Source: VRUE01 sp045805805 | GTDB lineage: Bacteria > Actinomycetota > Thermoleophilia > Solirubrobacterales > 70-9 | Length of the DNA: 60,174 nt | Direction of reading: 5' to 3' | Assembly: GCA_045805805.1 (NCBI GenBank) | Contig: JBJMKO010000101.1 | Span: 1 to 60,174 of the forward strand | Shown here: in pieces, positions 35,065 through 43,680 of the stretch | Layout of the letters: each line of letters opens with the position of its first letter | Numbering within the stretch: position 1 is the first letter of the stretch | Program-made: the position numbers and the translations under genes | Notes under the pieces: generated by a model | Databases searched by the model: none | What the model was told of the DNA's origin: nothing | Seen by the model: only the letters and a program-made list of their open reading frames with translations

Positions 35065-35958
35065 ATGAAAGCTCGTCTGGTGATCTGTCTTGGCTTGGCA
35101 GCTCTCTTCGTAGGATGCGGCCGCAGCTCAGCCGAGCCGTTCCAGGCTCAGGTGCGGTTTACACGTGCCGCCCACACCAGGATCGCCTGGTACCAGCGCG
35201 GCCAGGGACCGCCGCTGGTGATGCTGATTGGCACGGGCTCGACGATGGCCGAATGGGACCCGGCGCTCTTGCGGTTGCTGGCCCGCGACCACAGGCTGAT
35301 CCTCTTCGACTACCCCGGTGTGGGACTGTCGGGGCCCTGGCATGGGCGCTCCTTCGACTCGCTCGCCGGCGCGACCGCCGGCCTGATGGATGCGATCGGC
35401 TTGCCCAGGGCTGACGTCCTCGGCTGGTCGATGGGCGGCTTCGTCGCCCAGCGACTTGCGATCGACCATCCGCGGCGCGTTTCCCACCTGATCCTCGCCG
35501 GCACCAATCCCGGCGGCAGCCATGCTGTGCTCGGCACTTTGAAGGCCCAGACGATCGACGACAAGCCCCACCCCTCCAACGCGGAAATCATCCACGAGCT
35601 CTACCCGCCCGACCGCCAGGCCGAGGGCCGGCGGTTCCTGCGTCGCCTCGAACGCGCCGGCCGCAGTGGCGAGATCCCCGACGACTTCCACGTCCCCGCG
35701 GCAACCACCCGCGCCCAGGTGGCGGCCGAGGATCCCTGGCTGCGCAGCCACCGCAACTATCGCCGGCTGGGCGCCCTCACCGTGCCCACCCTGGCCGCGG
35801 CAGGCGCCGGCGATCCGGTGGTGCCGCCCGTGAACCTGCGGAGGATCGCTGCCCGGGTCCCACGATCAAGGTTCGCGGTCTTCCCCGGCGCCCACGCCTT
35901 CCTCTTTCAGGCGCGTCGTCCGTTCATACGGGTTGTGGACCGGTTTCTGCGCCGGTAA
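35065..35958 (+). CDS. Alpha/beta hydrolase, putative lipoprotein
   Basis: A 297-residue protein with a lipoprotein signal (LVICLGLAALFVGCGRSS, lipobox Cys near residue 18), so it is probably anchored outside the cytoplasmic membrane. The hydrolase fold shows PPLVMLIGTGSTMAEWD (oxyanion region), the nucleophile elbow GWSMGGF, the acid in AGAGDPVVPP and the His in FPGAHAFLFQ, giving a complete Ser-Asp-His triad. A cap region lies between about residues 160 and 220. The substrate is unknown; ester hydrolases and haloperoxidase-like enzymes share this pattern. It begins 10 bases after the truncated ORF. Confidence 0.85.
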   Translation: MKARLVICLGLAALFVGCGRSSAEPFQAQVRFTRAAHTRIAWYQRGQGPPLVMLIGTGSTMAEWDPALLRLLARDHRLILFDYPGVGLSGPWHGRSFDSLAGATAGLMDAIGLPRADVLGWSMGGFVAQRLAIDHPRRVSHLILAGTNPGGSHAVLGTLKAQTIDDKPHPSNAEIIHELYPPDRQAEGRRFLRRLERAGRSGEIPDDFHVPAATTRAQVAAEDPWLRSHRNYRRLGALTVPTLAAAGAGDPVVPPVNLRRIAARVPRSRFAVFPGAHAFLFQARRPFIRVVDRFLRR

Positions 35959-35971
35959 ACCGGCGCGCCGA

Positions 35972-36271
35972 CTACGGAATGACGTAGTTGTGTATCGAGA
36001 CGTCGACGATGTCGGCGTCAGGTAGCGCGGCGACGCGCTCCTCACCCATGACCGCGACCTGAGCCGGACGAAGTCGGTCCGTCACGAACCGCGTGAAGTT
36101 CTCGCGAGACTCCCATACATTGAAGACCTGGAAGCGACCCTCCAGCTCGCCTGCGGAGTGAAAGATCAGTCCCTCCACCGGCTCGTCCGCCAGTCGCACC
36201 TTCTCCATTACGGCGTCGTACTGATCCGCGCCCATACCCTCAGAGAACCGAGTGATCGTTCCCACCGCCAT
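35972..36271 (-). CDS. ABM-like small stress-response domain protein
   Basis: A 99-residue single-domain protein of the dimeric alpha/beta barrel type: an initial strand MAVGTITRFSEGMG, a helix DQYDAVMEKVRLAD, then GLIFHSAGELEGRFQVFNVW and ESRENFTRFVTDRL. This order matches antibiotic-biosynthesis monooxygenase-like and related small proteins, many without proven activity. It is convergent with the hydrolase gene, leaving 13 bases between the stops. Function unknown. Confidence 0.65.
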   Translation of the reverse strand: MAVGTITRFSEGMGADQYDAVMEKVRLADEPVEGLIFHSAGELEGRFQVFNVWESRENFTRFVTDRLRPAQVAVMGEERVAALPDADIVDVSIHNYVIP

Positions 36272-36400
36272 CTTTTCCCCTTCGTCGTCCTGCCGTCTTG
36301 TTGTTCACCCTATCTGCTGCTCCTGGCGAGGTGAACTCGACGAGGCTGTCGCTGGCCATCCTCCCAGCCCGCTCACCGGGGAGGTTCGTAGAGTTGTCAC

Positions 36401-36943
36401 ATGGAGCGCTACGTGGCCTTCCTGCGCGGGATGAACCTCGGCGGACGACGGATCAAGAATGAGGAGCTGCGCAGCGAGTTCGAGACGCTGGGCTTCGCCG
36501 ACGTCGCTTGCTTTCGCGCCAGTGGCAACGTGATCTTCGCTGCCGAGGAAGATGACGAGAGAGGACTAGGGGCGCATATCGAAGCCGGACTGAAGGAGTC
36601 GCTCGAATACGAGGTGCCGGTCTTCCTGCGGAGCACGGCTGAGTTGCGTTCGATCGCGGAGTGGGAGCCGTTTGAGGCATCGCTGGTGGGGGCCTCGAAG
36701 GGCAAGCTCCAGGTCGTCCTTCTCCTCGACGCGCCGACGAACGCACAACGGGAAATTGCCCTCGATCTGGCCACAGACGAAGACCGCCTCGCGATCGAGG
36801 GCCGTGAGCTCTACTGGCTGCCCAGCGGCGGCATGTCCGAATCGGAGCTGGATCTCAAGGCGCTCGGTACCGCTTTGGGCCTGACCACGATCAGGACCAA
36901 GGGCACGATCGATCAGATCGCCGCCAAGTACCTCTGCGCCTGA
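36401..36943 (+). CDS. DUF1697 family protein
   Basis: A 180-residue protein beginning ERYVAFLRGMNLGGRRIKNE, the hallmark of DUF1697, followed by FRASGNVIF and ending with GTALGLTTIRTKGTIDQIA. The family is widespread in actinobacteria and firmicutes, cytoplasmic, and has no established biochemical role. The length is typical. It stands alone; the PCE-6 copy 2 hairpin begins 13 bases after its stop. Confidence 0.85.
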   Translation: MERYVAFLRGMNLGGRRIKNEELRSEFETLGFADVACFRASGNVIFAAEEDDERGLGAHIEAGLKESLEYEVPVFLRSTAELRSIAEWEPFEASLVGASKGKLQVVLLLDAPTNAQREIALDLATDEDRLAIEGRELYWLPSGGMSESELDLKALGTALGLTTIRTKGTIDQIAAKYLCA

Positions 36944-36955
36944 GCTACCCGCCTT

Positions 36956-37008
36956 GCTTGCTCCGTTTGGTCGCTATAAGGACCCGAACGGAGCAAGCGT
37001 TCCTATAG
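36956..37008. repeat. PCE-6 element, copy 2
   Basis: Arms GCTTGCTCCG (36956-36965) and CGGAGCAAGC (36989-36998) are identical to copy 1. The loop CTATAAGGAC (36974-36983) can pair with GTTCCTATAG after the hairpin (36999-37008), nine of ten positions including one wobble. In copy 1 the corresponding partners are GGGGAC and GTCCCC, so loop and downstream partner have changed together. Confidence 0.75.
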
Positions 37009-37038
37009 GTGTCGCAGCGGACCCGCCGCCGGCATCCG

Positions 37039-37545
37039 CTACGTGGTCTCGAAGCTCGTCGACAGCTCCGGCGAACCGGCGATGGTCTGGAAGACGACGC
37101 AGTAGCGCTCGGTCAGCTGCAGGAGGGTGTCGAGCTCCTCGCGGTCGGCGTCGGTGTCGAGGTCGAAGCAGAGGCGGATCGCCGAGAAGCCGACCGGCGC
37201 CTCGCGGTCGACGGCGAGGGTGCCGCGGAAATCGAGGTCGCCCTCGGCGCGCACGGTCCCCGCCTCGACCGCGATCCCCAAAGAGGTCGCAACCGCGCGC
37301 AGCGTCACCCCGGCGCAGGCGACCAGCGCCTCCAGCAGCATGTCGCCGGAGCAGAGCTGGGTGCCGTCGCCGCCGGAGGCCGGGTGCAGGCCCGCCTCAG
37401 CGATCGCGCGGCCGCTCTGCACAGAGCACGAGACCCCCTCGCCCAGCTCGCCCTCGGCCGAGAGAGTGACGACGGCGGCGCCGGGGTCGTCCCGGTAGCG
37501 CTCCTTCAGCGGAGCCTGGATGGCCTGGAGCCGCTCGCGTTCCAC
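37039..37545 (-). CDS. OsmC/Ohr family protein
   Basis: A 168-residue OsmC-like protein. The two redox cysteines of the family are visible in EALVACAGVTLRAVA and ERYCVVFQT, and the middle strands read GTVRAEGDLDFRGTL. OsmC and Ohr reduce organic hydroperoxides using this cysteine pair, generally with lipoyl or thiol donors. The C-terminus ends SPELSTSFETT, typical of the OsmC fold. It is transcribed divergently from the ABC-F gene. The exact subfamily (OsmC, Ohr or YhfA-like) is uncertain. Confidence 0.85.
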   Translation of the reverse strand: MERERLQAIQAPLKERYRDDPGAAVVTLSAEGELGEGVSCSVQSGRAIAEAGLHPASGGDGTQLCSGDMLLEALVACAGVTLRAVATSLGIAVEAGTVRAEGDLDFRGTLAVDREAPVGFSAIRLCFDLDTDADREELDTLLQLTERYCVVFQTIAGSPELSTSFETT

Positions 37546-37597
37546 GCGTGGAGGTTACGCCTGTTGCGCTCCGGCCGCGTAATGTCAAGGACCGCCC

Positions 37598-39508
37598 ATG
37601 GCGATCGCCACAGCCACGACCATCGACCTCTACGCGGGGGGCAAGCTGCTCTTTGCCGACGTCTCCTTCAAGCTCGAGCCGCGCGAGCGGATGACGCTCT
37701 CGGGGCGAAACGGAGCCGGCAAGTCGACCCTGCTGCGGGTGCTCTCCGGGGAGCGGCCGCCCGACTCGGGCAGCATCGCCCTGCAGAAGGGCGCGCGGGT
37801 GGCGCTGCACGACCAACGCCCGCCCCGCGACGCCGAGGTCTCCCTCGGCGACTACGTCTTCTCCGGCCGCGCCGACATGCAAGAGACCGAGGCCGAGCTC
37901 GCCCGGCTCGAGGAGGCGATGGGACGGGCCGAGCCCGAGGAGGAGACGATGCGGGCCTACGCAGCGGCGCAGCAGCGGCTCGAAGCCGGCGGCGGCTACC
38001 GCTGGCGCGACGACGTGCTCGCCGTTCTCGCCGGCCTCGGCTTTGGCGAGGAGGCGGGCGGGCGCCGGCTCTCGACCTTCTCCGGCGGCGAGCTGACCCG
38101 TGCCTCCCTCGCCCGTGCGCTCGCTACCCGCCCCGACCTACTGCTGCTCGACGAGCCGACGAACCATCTCGACATCCCCTCGCTGGAGTGGCTGGAGGGC
38201 TACCTGGTCGACCTCGACGCGGCCGTCGTCCTCGTCGCCCACGACCGCTGGTTTCTGGAGGCGGTCGGTACCTCGGTGCTGGAGATCGAGGCCCAGCGCG
38301 GCCGCTTCTTCGCCGGACCCTGGCACGCCTGGCGCAAGGAGCAGGCGGCGCGGGAGATCGCCCGTGGCAAGGCGATCGAGCGCCAGCAGGCGGAGATCGA
38401 GCGGATGGAGCGCTTCGTCGAGCGCTTCCGCTACAAGGCGACGAAGGCGCGCCAGGCACAGTCGCGGCTGAAGATGATCGAGAAAGTCAAGCGCGACGGG
38501 ATCAAGGCCGAGGCGCGCGACCGGCGCAACCTGCGCTTCTCCTTCGTCCCTCCTGAGCGGCCCGGCCGGGTGGTGCTGAAACTGGTCAAAGGCACGATCG
38601 AGGTGCCGGGCCGGACCCTGCTCGACGGTGCCGAGCTCGAACTCGAACGCGGCGAGCATGTCGTCCTCGTCGGCCCCAACGGCGCCGGCAAGACGACCCT
38701 GATCGAGACCCTCGCGGGTAAGCGGGAGCCCGCCTCCGGCTCGGTGCGGACCGGCCACAACGTCAAGCTCGGCTACCTCTCCCAGCACGCCGAGAGCGCG
38801 GCGGGGGAGGGGACGGTGCTCGACGCCGCCCAACGCGAGACCGGCCTCAGCGCCCAGAAGGCACGCGATCTGCTCGGCGGCTTCCTCTTCTCCGGCTCCG
38901 ACGCGGAGAAGTCGCTCGGCGACATCTCCGGCGGCGAGCAGCGGCGGCTCTCGCTGGCGATCCTGGTCGCCTCCGGCGCCAACGTCCTGATCCTCGACGA
39001 GCCGACCAACCACCTCGACATCGAGAGCCGCGAGGCCCTCGAGGATGCGCTCCAAGCCTTCGAAGGTGCGGTGATCCTCGTCTCTCACGACCGTGCCCTG
39101 CTCGAGGCGGTGGGCACCCGCACCCTCGTCTGCGAGAGCGGTGAGCTGAGGAGCCACCCGACGGGCTGGGCCACCTACCAGCGCGACCGCGACGAACGCC
39201 GGGACGTAGTGGCTGCCGAGGCCGTGGCTGCGAAGCGATCGGCCAAAGGGAGCAGGCGTCGCAGTCCTGGAGCTGCCGCAAAAACCGCTGCCCGCAAGGC
39301 GAGCCGGCTGGCCGAGAAGATCGAGGCTGCCGAGGCTGAGCTGCGAGAGACCGAGGGGGAGCTGTCCGACCCCGCTGCCTGGTCGACCCCGGCAAAGGCC
39401 GAGCGGGCGGGCGAGCGCCACGAGGCCGCAAAACGCAAGCTCGCCGAGCTCTACGAGAGCTGGGAAGAGGCCGAAAAGGCAGTTACCGCAGCGGCCGATC
39501 CAGCCTGA
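37598..39508 (+). CDS. ABC-F family ATPase
   Basis: A 636-residue soluble protein with two ABC domains and no membrane segments. Domain 1 has Walker A SGRNGAGKST, signature FSGGELTRASLARAL and Walker B LLLLDEPTNHLD. The linker (about residues 240-320) is a charged helical pair, the P-site tRNA interaction motif of ABC-F proteins. Domain 2 has VGPNGAGKTT, ISGGEQRRLSLAIL and LILDEPTNHLD. A C-terminal Arg/Ala/Glu-rich coiled coil ends the protein, as in Uup. ABC-F factors act on ribosomes to relieve stalling or give antibiotic resistance; which applies here cannot be told. Its end overlaps the convergent P450 gene by 26 bases. Confidence 0.92.
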   Translation: MAIATATTIDLYAGGKLLFADVSFKLEPRERMTLSGRNGAGKSTLLRVLSGERPPDSGSIALQKGARVALHDQRPPRDAEVSLGDYVFSGRADMQETEAELARLEEAMGRAEPEEETMRAYAAAQQRLEAGGGYRWRDDVLAVLAGLGFGEEAGGRRLSTFSGGELTRASLARALATRPDLLLLDEPTNHLDIPSLEWLEGYLVDLDAAVVLVAHDRWFLEAVGTSVLEIEAQRGRFFAGPWHAWRKEQAAREIARGKAIERQQAEIERMERFVERFRYKATKARQAQSRLKMIEKVKRDGIKAEARDRRNLRFSFVPPERPGRVVLKLVKGTIEVPGRTLLDGAELELERGEHVVLVGPNGAGKTTLIETLAGKREPASGSVRTGHNVKLGYLSQHAESAAGEGTVLDAAQRETGLSAQKARDLLGGFLFSGSDAEKSLGDISGGEQRRLSLAILVASGANVLILDEPTNHLDIESREALEDALQAFEGAVILVSHDRALLEAVGTRTLVCESGELRSHPTGWATYQRDRDERRDVVAAEAVAAKRSAKGSRRRSPGAAAKTAARKASRLAEKIEAAEAELRETEGELSDPAAWSTPAKAERAGERHEAAKRKLAELYESWEEAEKAVTAAADPA

Positions 39509-40835
39509 CCCGGGTGCCCTTGCCGGGGGCGAGGGTGATGTTGCGGACCTTGGCCCGCTCCGGCTTGGGGTCGGGGGTGCTGAGGTCGGCGCGCTCGACG
39601 ATCTCGCGCAGGATCAGCCGCATCTCGTATTCGGCGAAGGCGGCGCCGATGCAGCGGCGCACCCCGCCGCCGAAGGGGATCCAGGCGTAGTTGTCGGCCT
39701 TTGCCTCGAGGAATCGCTCGGGCCTGAACTCCTCCGGCTCGGGATATATGTCCTCGCGGTAGTGCATCGGCGCGATCGCGGCCATCACGTAGCTGCCGGC
39801 GGCGAGCTCGTAGCCCCCGATCTCCACCGCTGCCGTGACCTTGCGAGCGACGTCGACGATCACCGGTCGCGCCCGCAGCGTCTCTTTGACCGTCGCGTCG
39901 AGGTAGTCGTCCTCGCCCGCGGCCAGCGAATCGCGCAGCTTCGCCAGCACCCGCGGCGTGCGCAGCAGGCGCTCCATCGCCCAGGCAAGTCCGGTCGCGG
40001 TTGTCTCGTGACCCGCACCGAGCACCGTGACCAGCTCGTCGCGCAGCTCTTCGTCGCTCATCGGGCTGCCGTCGTCGTGCCTTGCTTCGAGCAGCAGCGA
40101 GAGGACGTCGTCGTGGCCCTCCTCACCGGCGGCGATCCCGGCTCGCCGCAGCGCGATCTCCTCGTAGATGAACTCGTCGAGCGCGGCACGGGCGCGCAGG
40201 AAGCGCGACCAAGGGCTCCAGCGCCCGAGGTCGCGGCGCAGCATCGGAAAGGCTGTCACCGCGCTCACCCGTGCGCTGAAGGCCTCGATCAGCCGCTCGA
40301 AGCGGATCAGCCGCTCACGGTCGTGGATGCCGAAGACGGCGCGCATGATCACGGCCAGGGTGATCCGCTGGGTGTGGGGACGGAGCGCGAACGACTCTCC
40401 CACCGGCCAGCTCTCCATCTCCTCCCGCGTCACCTCGCGGATCAGCTCGCCGTAGCGGTCGATCTGCTTGCCGTGGAAGGGGGGCAGCAGCAGCTTGCGC
40501 TGCTGCATGTGGGCCCCCTCGTCGAGGGTGAGGACCGAGTTCGGCCCGAGGGCCGGCTCCAGCACGGTCGCGTTCGCCTCGCCGGCGTGCAGCTGCTCAG
40601 GCGAGCTGGTGAAGAGCTGTTTGACCAGGGTGGGGTTGGCGACGTAGACAAGCCGGCCGAAGTACGGGAACGACATGCTGAAGATGTCGCCGTGGCGCCG
40701 CTGCAGCCGGATCAGGAAACCAAGCGGATCGCGCACGTAGCGTAGCGCCTGGAGCAGGGCCGGCAACCGCGAACCGGGTGGCTGCCCGTGCCGGGCCGGT
40801 CCCTTCGGTGCGAGCGGAATCGTTGCCTGCTCCAT
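39483..40835 (-). CDS. Cytochrome P450
   Basis: A 450-residue haem monooxygenase. The I-helix oxygen-activation motif is GAGHETTATGLAW, the ExxR motif is KETLRARP, the PERF-like segment is FRPERFLEAKADNYAWIP, and the haem-binding loop is FGGGVRRCIGAAFAEYEMRL with the cysteine ligand. It resembles CYP102/CYP110-like bacterial oxidisers of lipids or terpenoids, but the substrate and redox partners cannot be named. ATG 40835 is the preferred start; the frame is open to 40877. It is soluble, as expected for bacterial P450s, and its 3' end overlaps the ABC-F gene tail to tail. Confidence 0.94.
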   Translation of the reverse strand: MEQATIPLAPKGPARHGQPPGSRLPALLQALRYVRDPLGFLIRLQRRHGDIFSMSFPYFGRLVYVANPTLVKQLFTSSPEQLHAGEANATVLEPALGPNSVLTLDEGAHMQQRKLLLPPFHGKQIDRYGELIREVTREEMESWPVGESFALRPHTQRITLAVIMRAVFGIHDRERLIRFERLIEAFSARVSAVTAFPMLRRDLGRWSPWSRFLRARAALDEFIYEEIALRRAGIAAGEEGHDDVLSLLLEARHDDGSPMSDEELRDELVTVLGAGHETTATGLAWAMERLLRTPRVLAKLRDSLAAGEDDYLDATVKETLRARPVIVDVARKVTAAVEIGGYELAAGSYVMAAIAPMHYREDIYPEPEEFRPERFLEAKADNYAWIPFGGGVRRCIGAAFAEYEMRLILREIVERADLSTPDPKPERAKVRNITLAPGKGTRVRLDRPLR

Positions 40836-40884
40836 CGCCGCCACCATAGAGGAATAGTCGGCTGGCCAGACAGCCAATACGGTC

Positions 40885-41772
40885 TCAGAAGACGATGGTT
40901 CGGGCGCCGTCCAGAAGGACTCGGTCGTCTATGTGGGCCTTCACCGCGCGGGCGAGGACGAGGCGCTCTATGTCACGACCGATCCGCTGCAGGTCTCCGA
41001 CCTCATCGCGGTGGCTTACCCGGGTCACGTCCTGGTCGATGATCGGGCCGGCGTCGAGCTCCTCGGTGACGTAGTGGGCGGTGGCGCCGATCAGCTTGAC
41101 CCCGCGCTCGTGAGCCCGGCGGTACGGGTCGGCGCCGACGAAGGCGGGCAGGAAGCTGTGGTGGATGTTGATCGCCGGGGCGCCGAGCCTCTCCAGGAAC
41201 CCGGCGGAGAGGACCTGCATGTAGCGGGCGAGGACGAGCAGGTCGACGCCGGCGAGCAGATCCAGCGTTTGCGCCTCTGCCTCCTCGCGACCGCCGGGCT
41301 CGACCGGCACGTGGTGGAAGGGGAGGCCGAGGGGCTCCACCTGGGCGGCGTGCTCGGCGTGGTTGGAGACGACGGCAACGACCTCGGCGCCCAGCTCGCC
41401 GCTGCGCCAGCGCCAGAGCAGGTCGGAGAGACAGTGGTCTTCGCGCGAGACCATGATCGCCAGCCGCTTGCGCTCGCTCGACTCGGCGAAGCGGCAGTCC
41501 ATCTCGAAGGGCAAGGCGATCTCCTCTTCGAAGCGGCGCTGCAGATCCGCTCGCTTGTCCTCGGAAGCCGCCTCGAACGCCATCCGCATGAAGAAGCGGC
41601 CCTCGTTGCTGGAGTGCTGGTCGGCGTCGACGATGTTGAGGCCGGCATCGGCGAGGAAGCCGCTGACCGTGGCGATCAGGCCCGGCCGGTCGGGACAGGC
41701 AAGCAGCAGGCGCGAAGTGGGAGAGTCGCCGTCGATGCGGGGATGATGGCGGTTGAGGGGATCAACCGCCAT
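40885..41772 (-). CDS. purU: Formyltetrahydrofolate deformylase
   Basis: A 295-residue enzyme that hydrolyses 10-formyl-tetrahydrofolate to formate and tetrahydrofolate, feeding PurT or balancing one-carbon pools. An N-terminal ACT domain (LLLACPDRPGLIATVSGFLA) is followed by the formyltransferase domain with AINIHHSFLPAF, containing the catalytic His, and TAHYVTEELDAGPIIDQD, which carries the active Asp. The start at 41772 is preferred because GGGGTGGG precedes it; the longer frame to 41904 has no family similarity. The P450 gene follows downstream at 49 bases on the same strand. Confidence 0.95.
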   Translation of the reverse strand: MAVDPLNRHHPRIDGDSPTSRLLLACPDRPGLIATVSGFLADAGLNIVDADQHSSNEGRFFMRMAFEAASEDKRADLQRRFEEEIALPFEMDCRFAESSERKRLAIMVSREDHCLSDLLWRWRSGELGAEVVAVVSNHAEHAAQVEPLGLPFHHVPVEPGGREEAEAQTLDLLAGVDLLVLARYMQVLSAGFLERLGAPAINIHHSFLPAFVGADPYRRAHERGVKLIGATAHYVTEELDAGPIIDQDVTRVSHRDEVGDLQRIGRDIERLVLARAVKAHIDDRVLLDGARTIVF

Positions 41773-41939
41773 CCCACCCCGATCGCTTGGTTGAACGTCG
41801 TCAGGCCCTGCACGATCCGCTCCATTGGCTGCCCGTGGAGGCCGGCTCGTGCCTGAGTACGTAGCAATCGTTGCTTTTGCGCGCCGCAGTGTGCGCGCGG
41901 TCACGTTCCGAAGCCGGAAATACCGGCACGGTTCCCCGC

Positions 41940-42431
41940 TTGCTTACAAAACGCACATATTTCATCCCTGTCCTGATCGCCTGCATCGCCTTCCCTGCGG
42001 CAGCCCTCGCGGCCGGCAGCGGCGACTCTCCACCACCACGGATCGGCGTCGCCGGCGCGGTGCCGGCCGAGGCCGGATTCCTGCGGCGACCGGCAGCTCG
42101 CTTCAACAAAACGATTCGCGTCACCGTCCATCGCATGGAAGCGGCCCGTCGCGCCAAGCTGCGCCGCGAAAGACAGAAGCTCTTCGCCTCTCTCCCCGGC
42201 GGCGTCTCCCGAGCCACCCTCGACGCCATAGGAGCTTGCGAGTCCGGCGGCGATCCAACCGCCGTCTCCTCCGACGGCACCTACCGTGGCAAGTACCAAT
42301 TCGACTATGGAACCTGGGAATCGATGGGCGGGACCGGTGACCCGGCAGCAGCTCCCGAGTCCGAGCAGGACTACCGCGCAGCTCTCCTCTACGCGGCTTC
42401 GGGCTCCAGTCCCTGGCCAGTCTGCGGCTGA
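41940..42431 (+). CDS. Secreted Rpf-like transglycosylase
   Basis: A protein of about 163 residues with a signal peptide (LTKRTYFIPVLIACIAFPAA, cleavage after ALA) and a C-terminal resuscitation-promoting-factor type domain: AIGACESGGDPTAVSSDG (catalytic Glu), GKYQFDYGTWESMGG and ALLYAASGSSPWPVCG. Rpf proteins cut peptidoglycan glycan strands and stimulate growth from dormancy. Between signal and domain is a basic helical stretch (RMEAARRAKLRRERQKLF). The start is uncertain: TTG 41940 gives a classical signal peptide, while GTG 41889 and TTG 41871 are in frame upstream. No ydaO-type riboswitch could be recognised in the leader. Confidence 0.82.
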   Translation: MLTKRTYFIPVLIACIAFPAAALAAGSGDSPPPRIGVAGAVPAEAGFLRRPAARFNKTIRVTVHRMEAARRAKLRRERQKLFASLPGGVSRATLDAIGACESGGDPTAVSSDGTYRGKYQFDYGTWESMGGTGDPAAAPESEQDYRAALLYAASGSSPWPVCG

Positions 42432-42452
42432 CCAACAAGCCGAATCCAGCAG

Positions 42453-42475
42453 AGAGCGCCGGCACCGGCGCTCTC
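42453..42475. terminator. GC-rich hairpin after the Rpf-like gene
   Basis: AGAGCGCCGG and CCGGCGCTCT form a near-perfect 10-bp stem with a tiny loop, 22 bases after the stop. No T-run follows, so termination is only plausible. Confidence 0.45.
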
Positions 42476-42478
42476 CCG

Positions 42479-42508
42479 GCCGAAAAAGTTGAGCGGGGAG
42501 TGGTGCCC
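42479..42508. repeat. Orphan PCE-1 half-element
   Basis: CGAAAAAGTTGAGCGGGGAG followed by TGGTGCCC (from 42481) is, on the other strand, nearly the left half of PCE-1 copy 3 at 50799-50828 (ACCGCTCCCCGCTCAACTTT). The partner arm is missing. It lies between the Rpf-like and HD-domain genes. Confidence 0.55.
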
Positions 42509-42531
42509 GGACCCTCCCCTACGATCATTCC

Positions 42532-43377
42532 ATGAGCGAGGCAGTCCCAACTCCGGATCCAAGGGGACCTGCTCGAAAGCCACCTCGAGAGGCCATCGCC
42601 GAGGCAAAGGTTCGCGCCCCGACCCGCGGCAACCGCAAGCTGGAGGGCTTCCTCGACGCTGTCAACGACGATGAGCAGGTACGTGCCTGGTGGTACATGG
42701 CGCAGGTCCATGCCGAGCGGCTGGGGATGTCGGACCACTCATGGGTCCACACCCAGATCGTGCTCAACATCGCCCTGCGGCTACTGCGCCTGCTGGTCAA
42801 GGCCGGAGTCGAGCCGGCCGTCGTCGTCGACCACGGCATGTCGCCGCGCGATGCCGAGGTAGTTGTCGCCGGCGGCGCTCTGTTGCATGACGTCGGCATG
42901 TCGATCCACCGTGCCGACCACGAGGCCTACAGCCTCTTCCTCGCCAGCGGAGCGCTCGAGCGCCTGCTCGCCGTTTCCTACCGCGAGCCCGAGCGGACGA
43001 TCGTCGCCGCCGAGATCCTGCACGCGATCATCGGCCACCGCCGCCGCGGCGAGCCCTACACGCTGGAGGCGGGCGTGGTCCGGGTCGCCGACGCGCTCGA
43101 CATGGCCCAGGGCCGCACCCGGCTGCCAATCGAAGCGGGTCAGGAGGGCATCCACTCGATCTCCGCCGCCGCGGTTGACGAGGTGCGGATCGAGGCGGGG
43201 GAGACCCGCCCGGTGCGGATCGAGATCGAACTCAACAACTCGGCCGGAATCTTCCAGGTCGACGACCTGCTGGCGACGAAGATCCGCGGCACGCCCCTGG
43301 AGGGCAAGGTCGAAGTAGCGGCGAAGATCGAGGGCGAGACGGAGAAGCGTCTGCTGACCGGCTTCCGGCTCGACTGA
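42532..43377 (+). CDS. HD-domain phosphohydrolase
   Basis: A 281-residue cytoplasmic protein with a metal-dependent HD phosphohydrolase core: HSWVHTQIVLNIALRLL supplies the first His, GGALLHDVGMSIHRADH the HD pair, HAIIGHRRRGEPYTLEAGV a later His, and RVADALDMAQGR the last Asp. Such proteins hydrolyse nucleotides or cyclic nucleotides; the target is unknown. The N-terminal 40 residues are Pro/Arg-rich and disordered-looking, and the last 70 residues form a beta-rich domain (VRIEIELNNSAGIFQVDDLL). No partner gene is evident on either side. Confidence 0.82.
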   Translation: MSEAVPTPDPRGPARKPPREAIAEAKVRAPTRGNRKLEGFLDAVNDDEQVRAWWYMAQVHAERLGMSDHSWVHTQIVLNIALRLLRLLVKAGVEPAVVVDHGMSPRDAEVVVAGGALLHDVGMSIHRADHEAYSLFLASGALERLLAVSYREPERTIVAAEILHAIIGHRRRGEPYTLEAGVVRVADALDMAQGRTRLPIEAGQEGIHSISAAAVDEVRIEAGETRPVRIEIELNNSAGIFQVDDLLATKIRGTPLEGKVEVAAKIEGETEKRLLTGFRLD

Positions 43378-43394
43378 CTTCTTGTTTGGGTGCT

Positions 43395-43542
43395 AGGGGA
43401 GCCTGGCCGCCCTCCAGTCGAATTGATGCACCGCGCGCTTTGCGCGCGGTGCAATGAGGAGCGCGGCCTACGGCCGCGCGGAACCGGATTGCATTTCCGC
43501 CGCCTTCGGCGACATTCGCCTGGAGGGCGGCCAGGCTCCCCT
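43395..43542. repeat. PCE-2 element, copy 2
   Basis: Perfect 23-bp arms (43395-43417 and 43520-43542, containing GGGAGCCTGGCCGCCCTCC) differ from copy 1. The constant GAATTG and GGATTGCATTTCCGCC flanks are kept. Hairpin 1 (43427-43453, CGCGC-TTT-GCGCG) and hairpin 2 (43461-43479, GCGGCC-TAC-GGCCGC) have other stem sequences than copies 1 and 3, yet pair perfectly. Hairpin 3 is unchanged. Confidence 0.85.
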
Positions 43543-43577
43543 CAACACGTCCCGATAGACCGAAAGCTTCGAAAAGC
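43543..43577. repeat. Segment shared with 18.3 kb (reversed)
   Basis: AACACGTCCCGATAGACCGA followed by AAGCTTCGAAAAGC is the reverse complement of a sequence close to 18280-18310. It joins directly onto PCE-2 copy 2. Confidence 0.6.
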
Positions 43578-43632
43578 AAGACCAGCGCTCAGGGTTGAAG
43601 AAAGCTTCAAGGCCAAGCAGGGCGCCACATCC

Positions 43633-43679
43633 CTTCCGGTGCGGTTTATGTGGTTATAGGTGGCATAAAGCGCACCGGA
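43633..43679. repeat. PCE-5 element, copy 2
   Basis: TTCCGGTGCG (43633-43642) and CGCACCGGAA (43670-43679) are the arms, the same as in copy 1. The inside, GTTTATGTGG ... GGCATAAAG, pairs imperfectly. It is nested inside the composite repeat cluster between PCE-2 copies 2 and 3. Confidence 0.7.
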
Positions 43680-43680
43680 A

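Noticed and set aside
41773..41940. ydaO-type (c-di-AMP) riboswitch before the Rpf-like gene
   Set aside because: Such riboswitches precede many actinobacterial Rpf genes, but the conserved segments are not visible and the interval is short.
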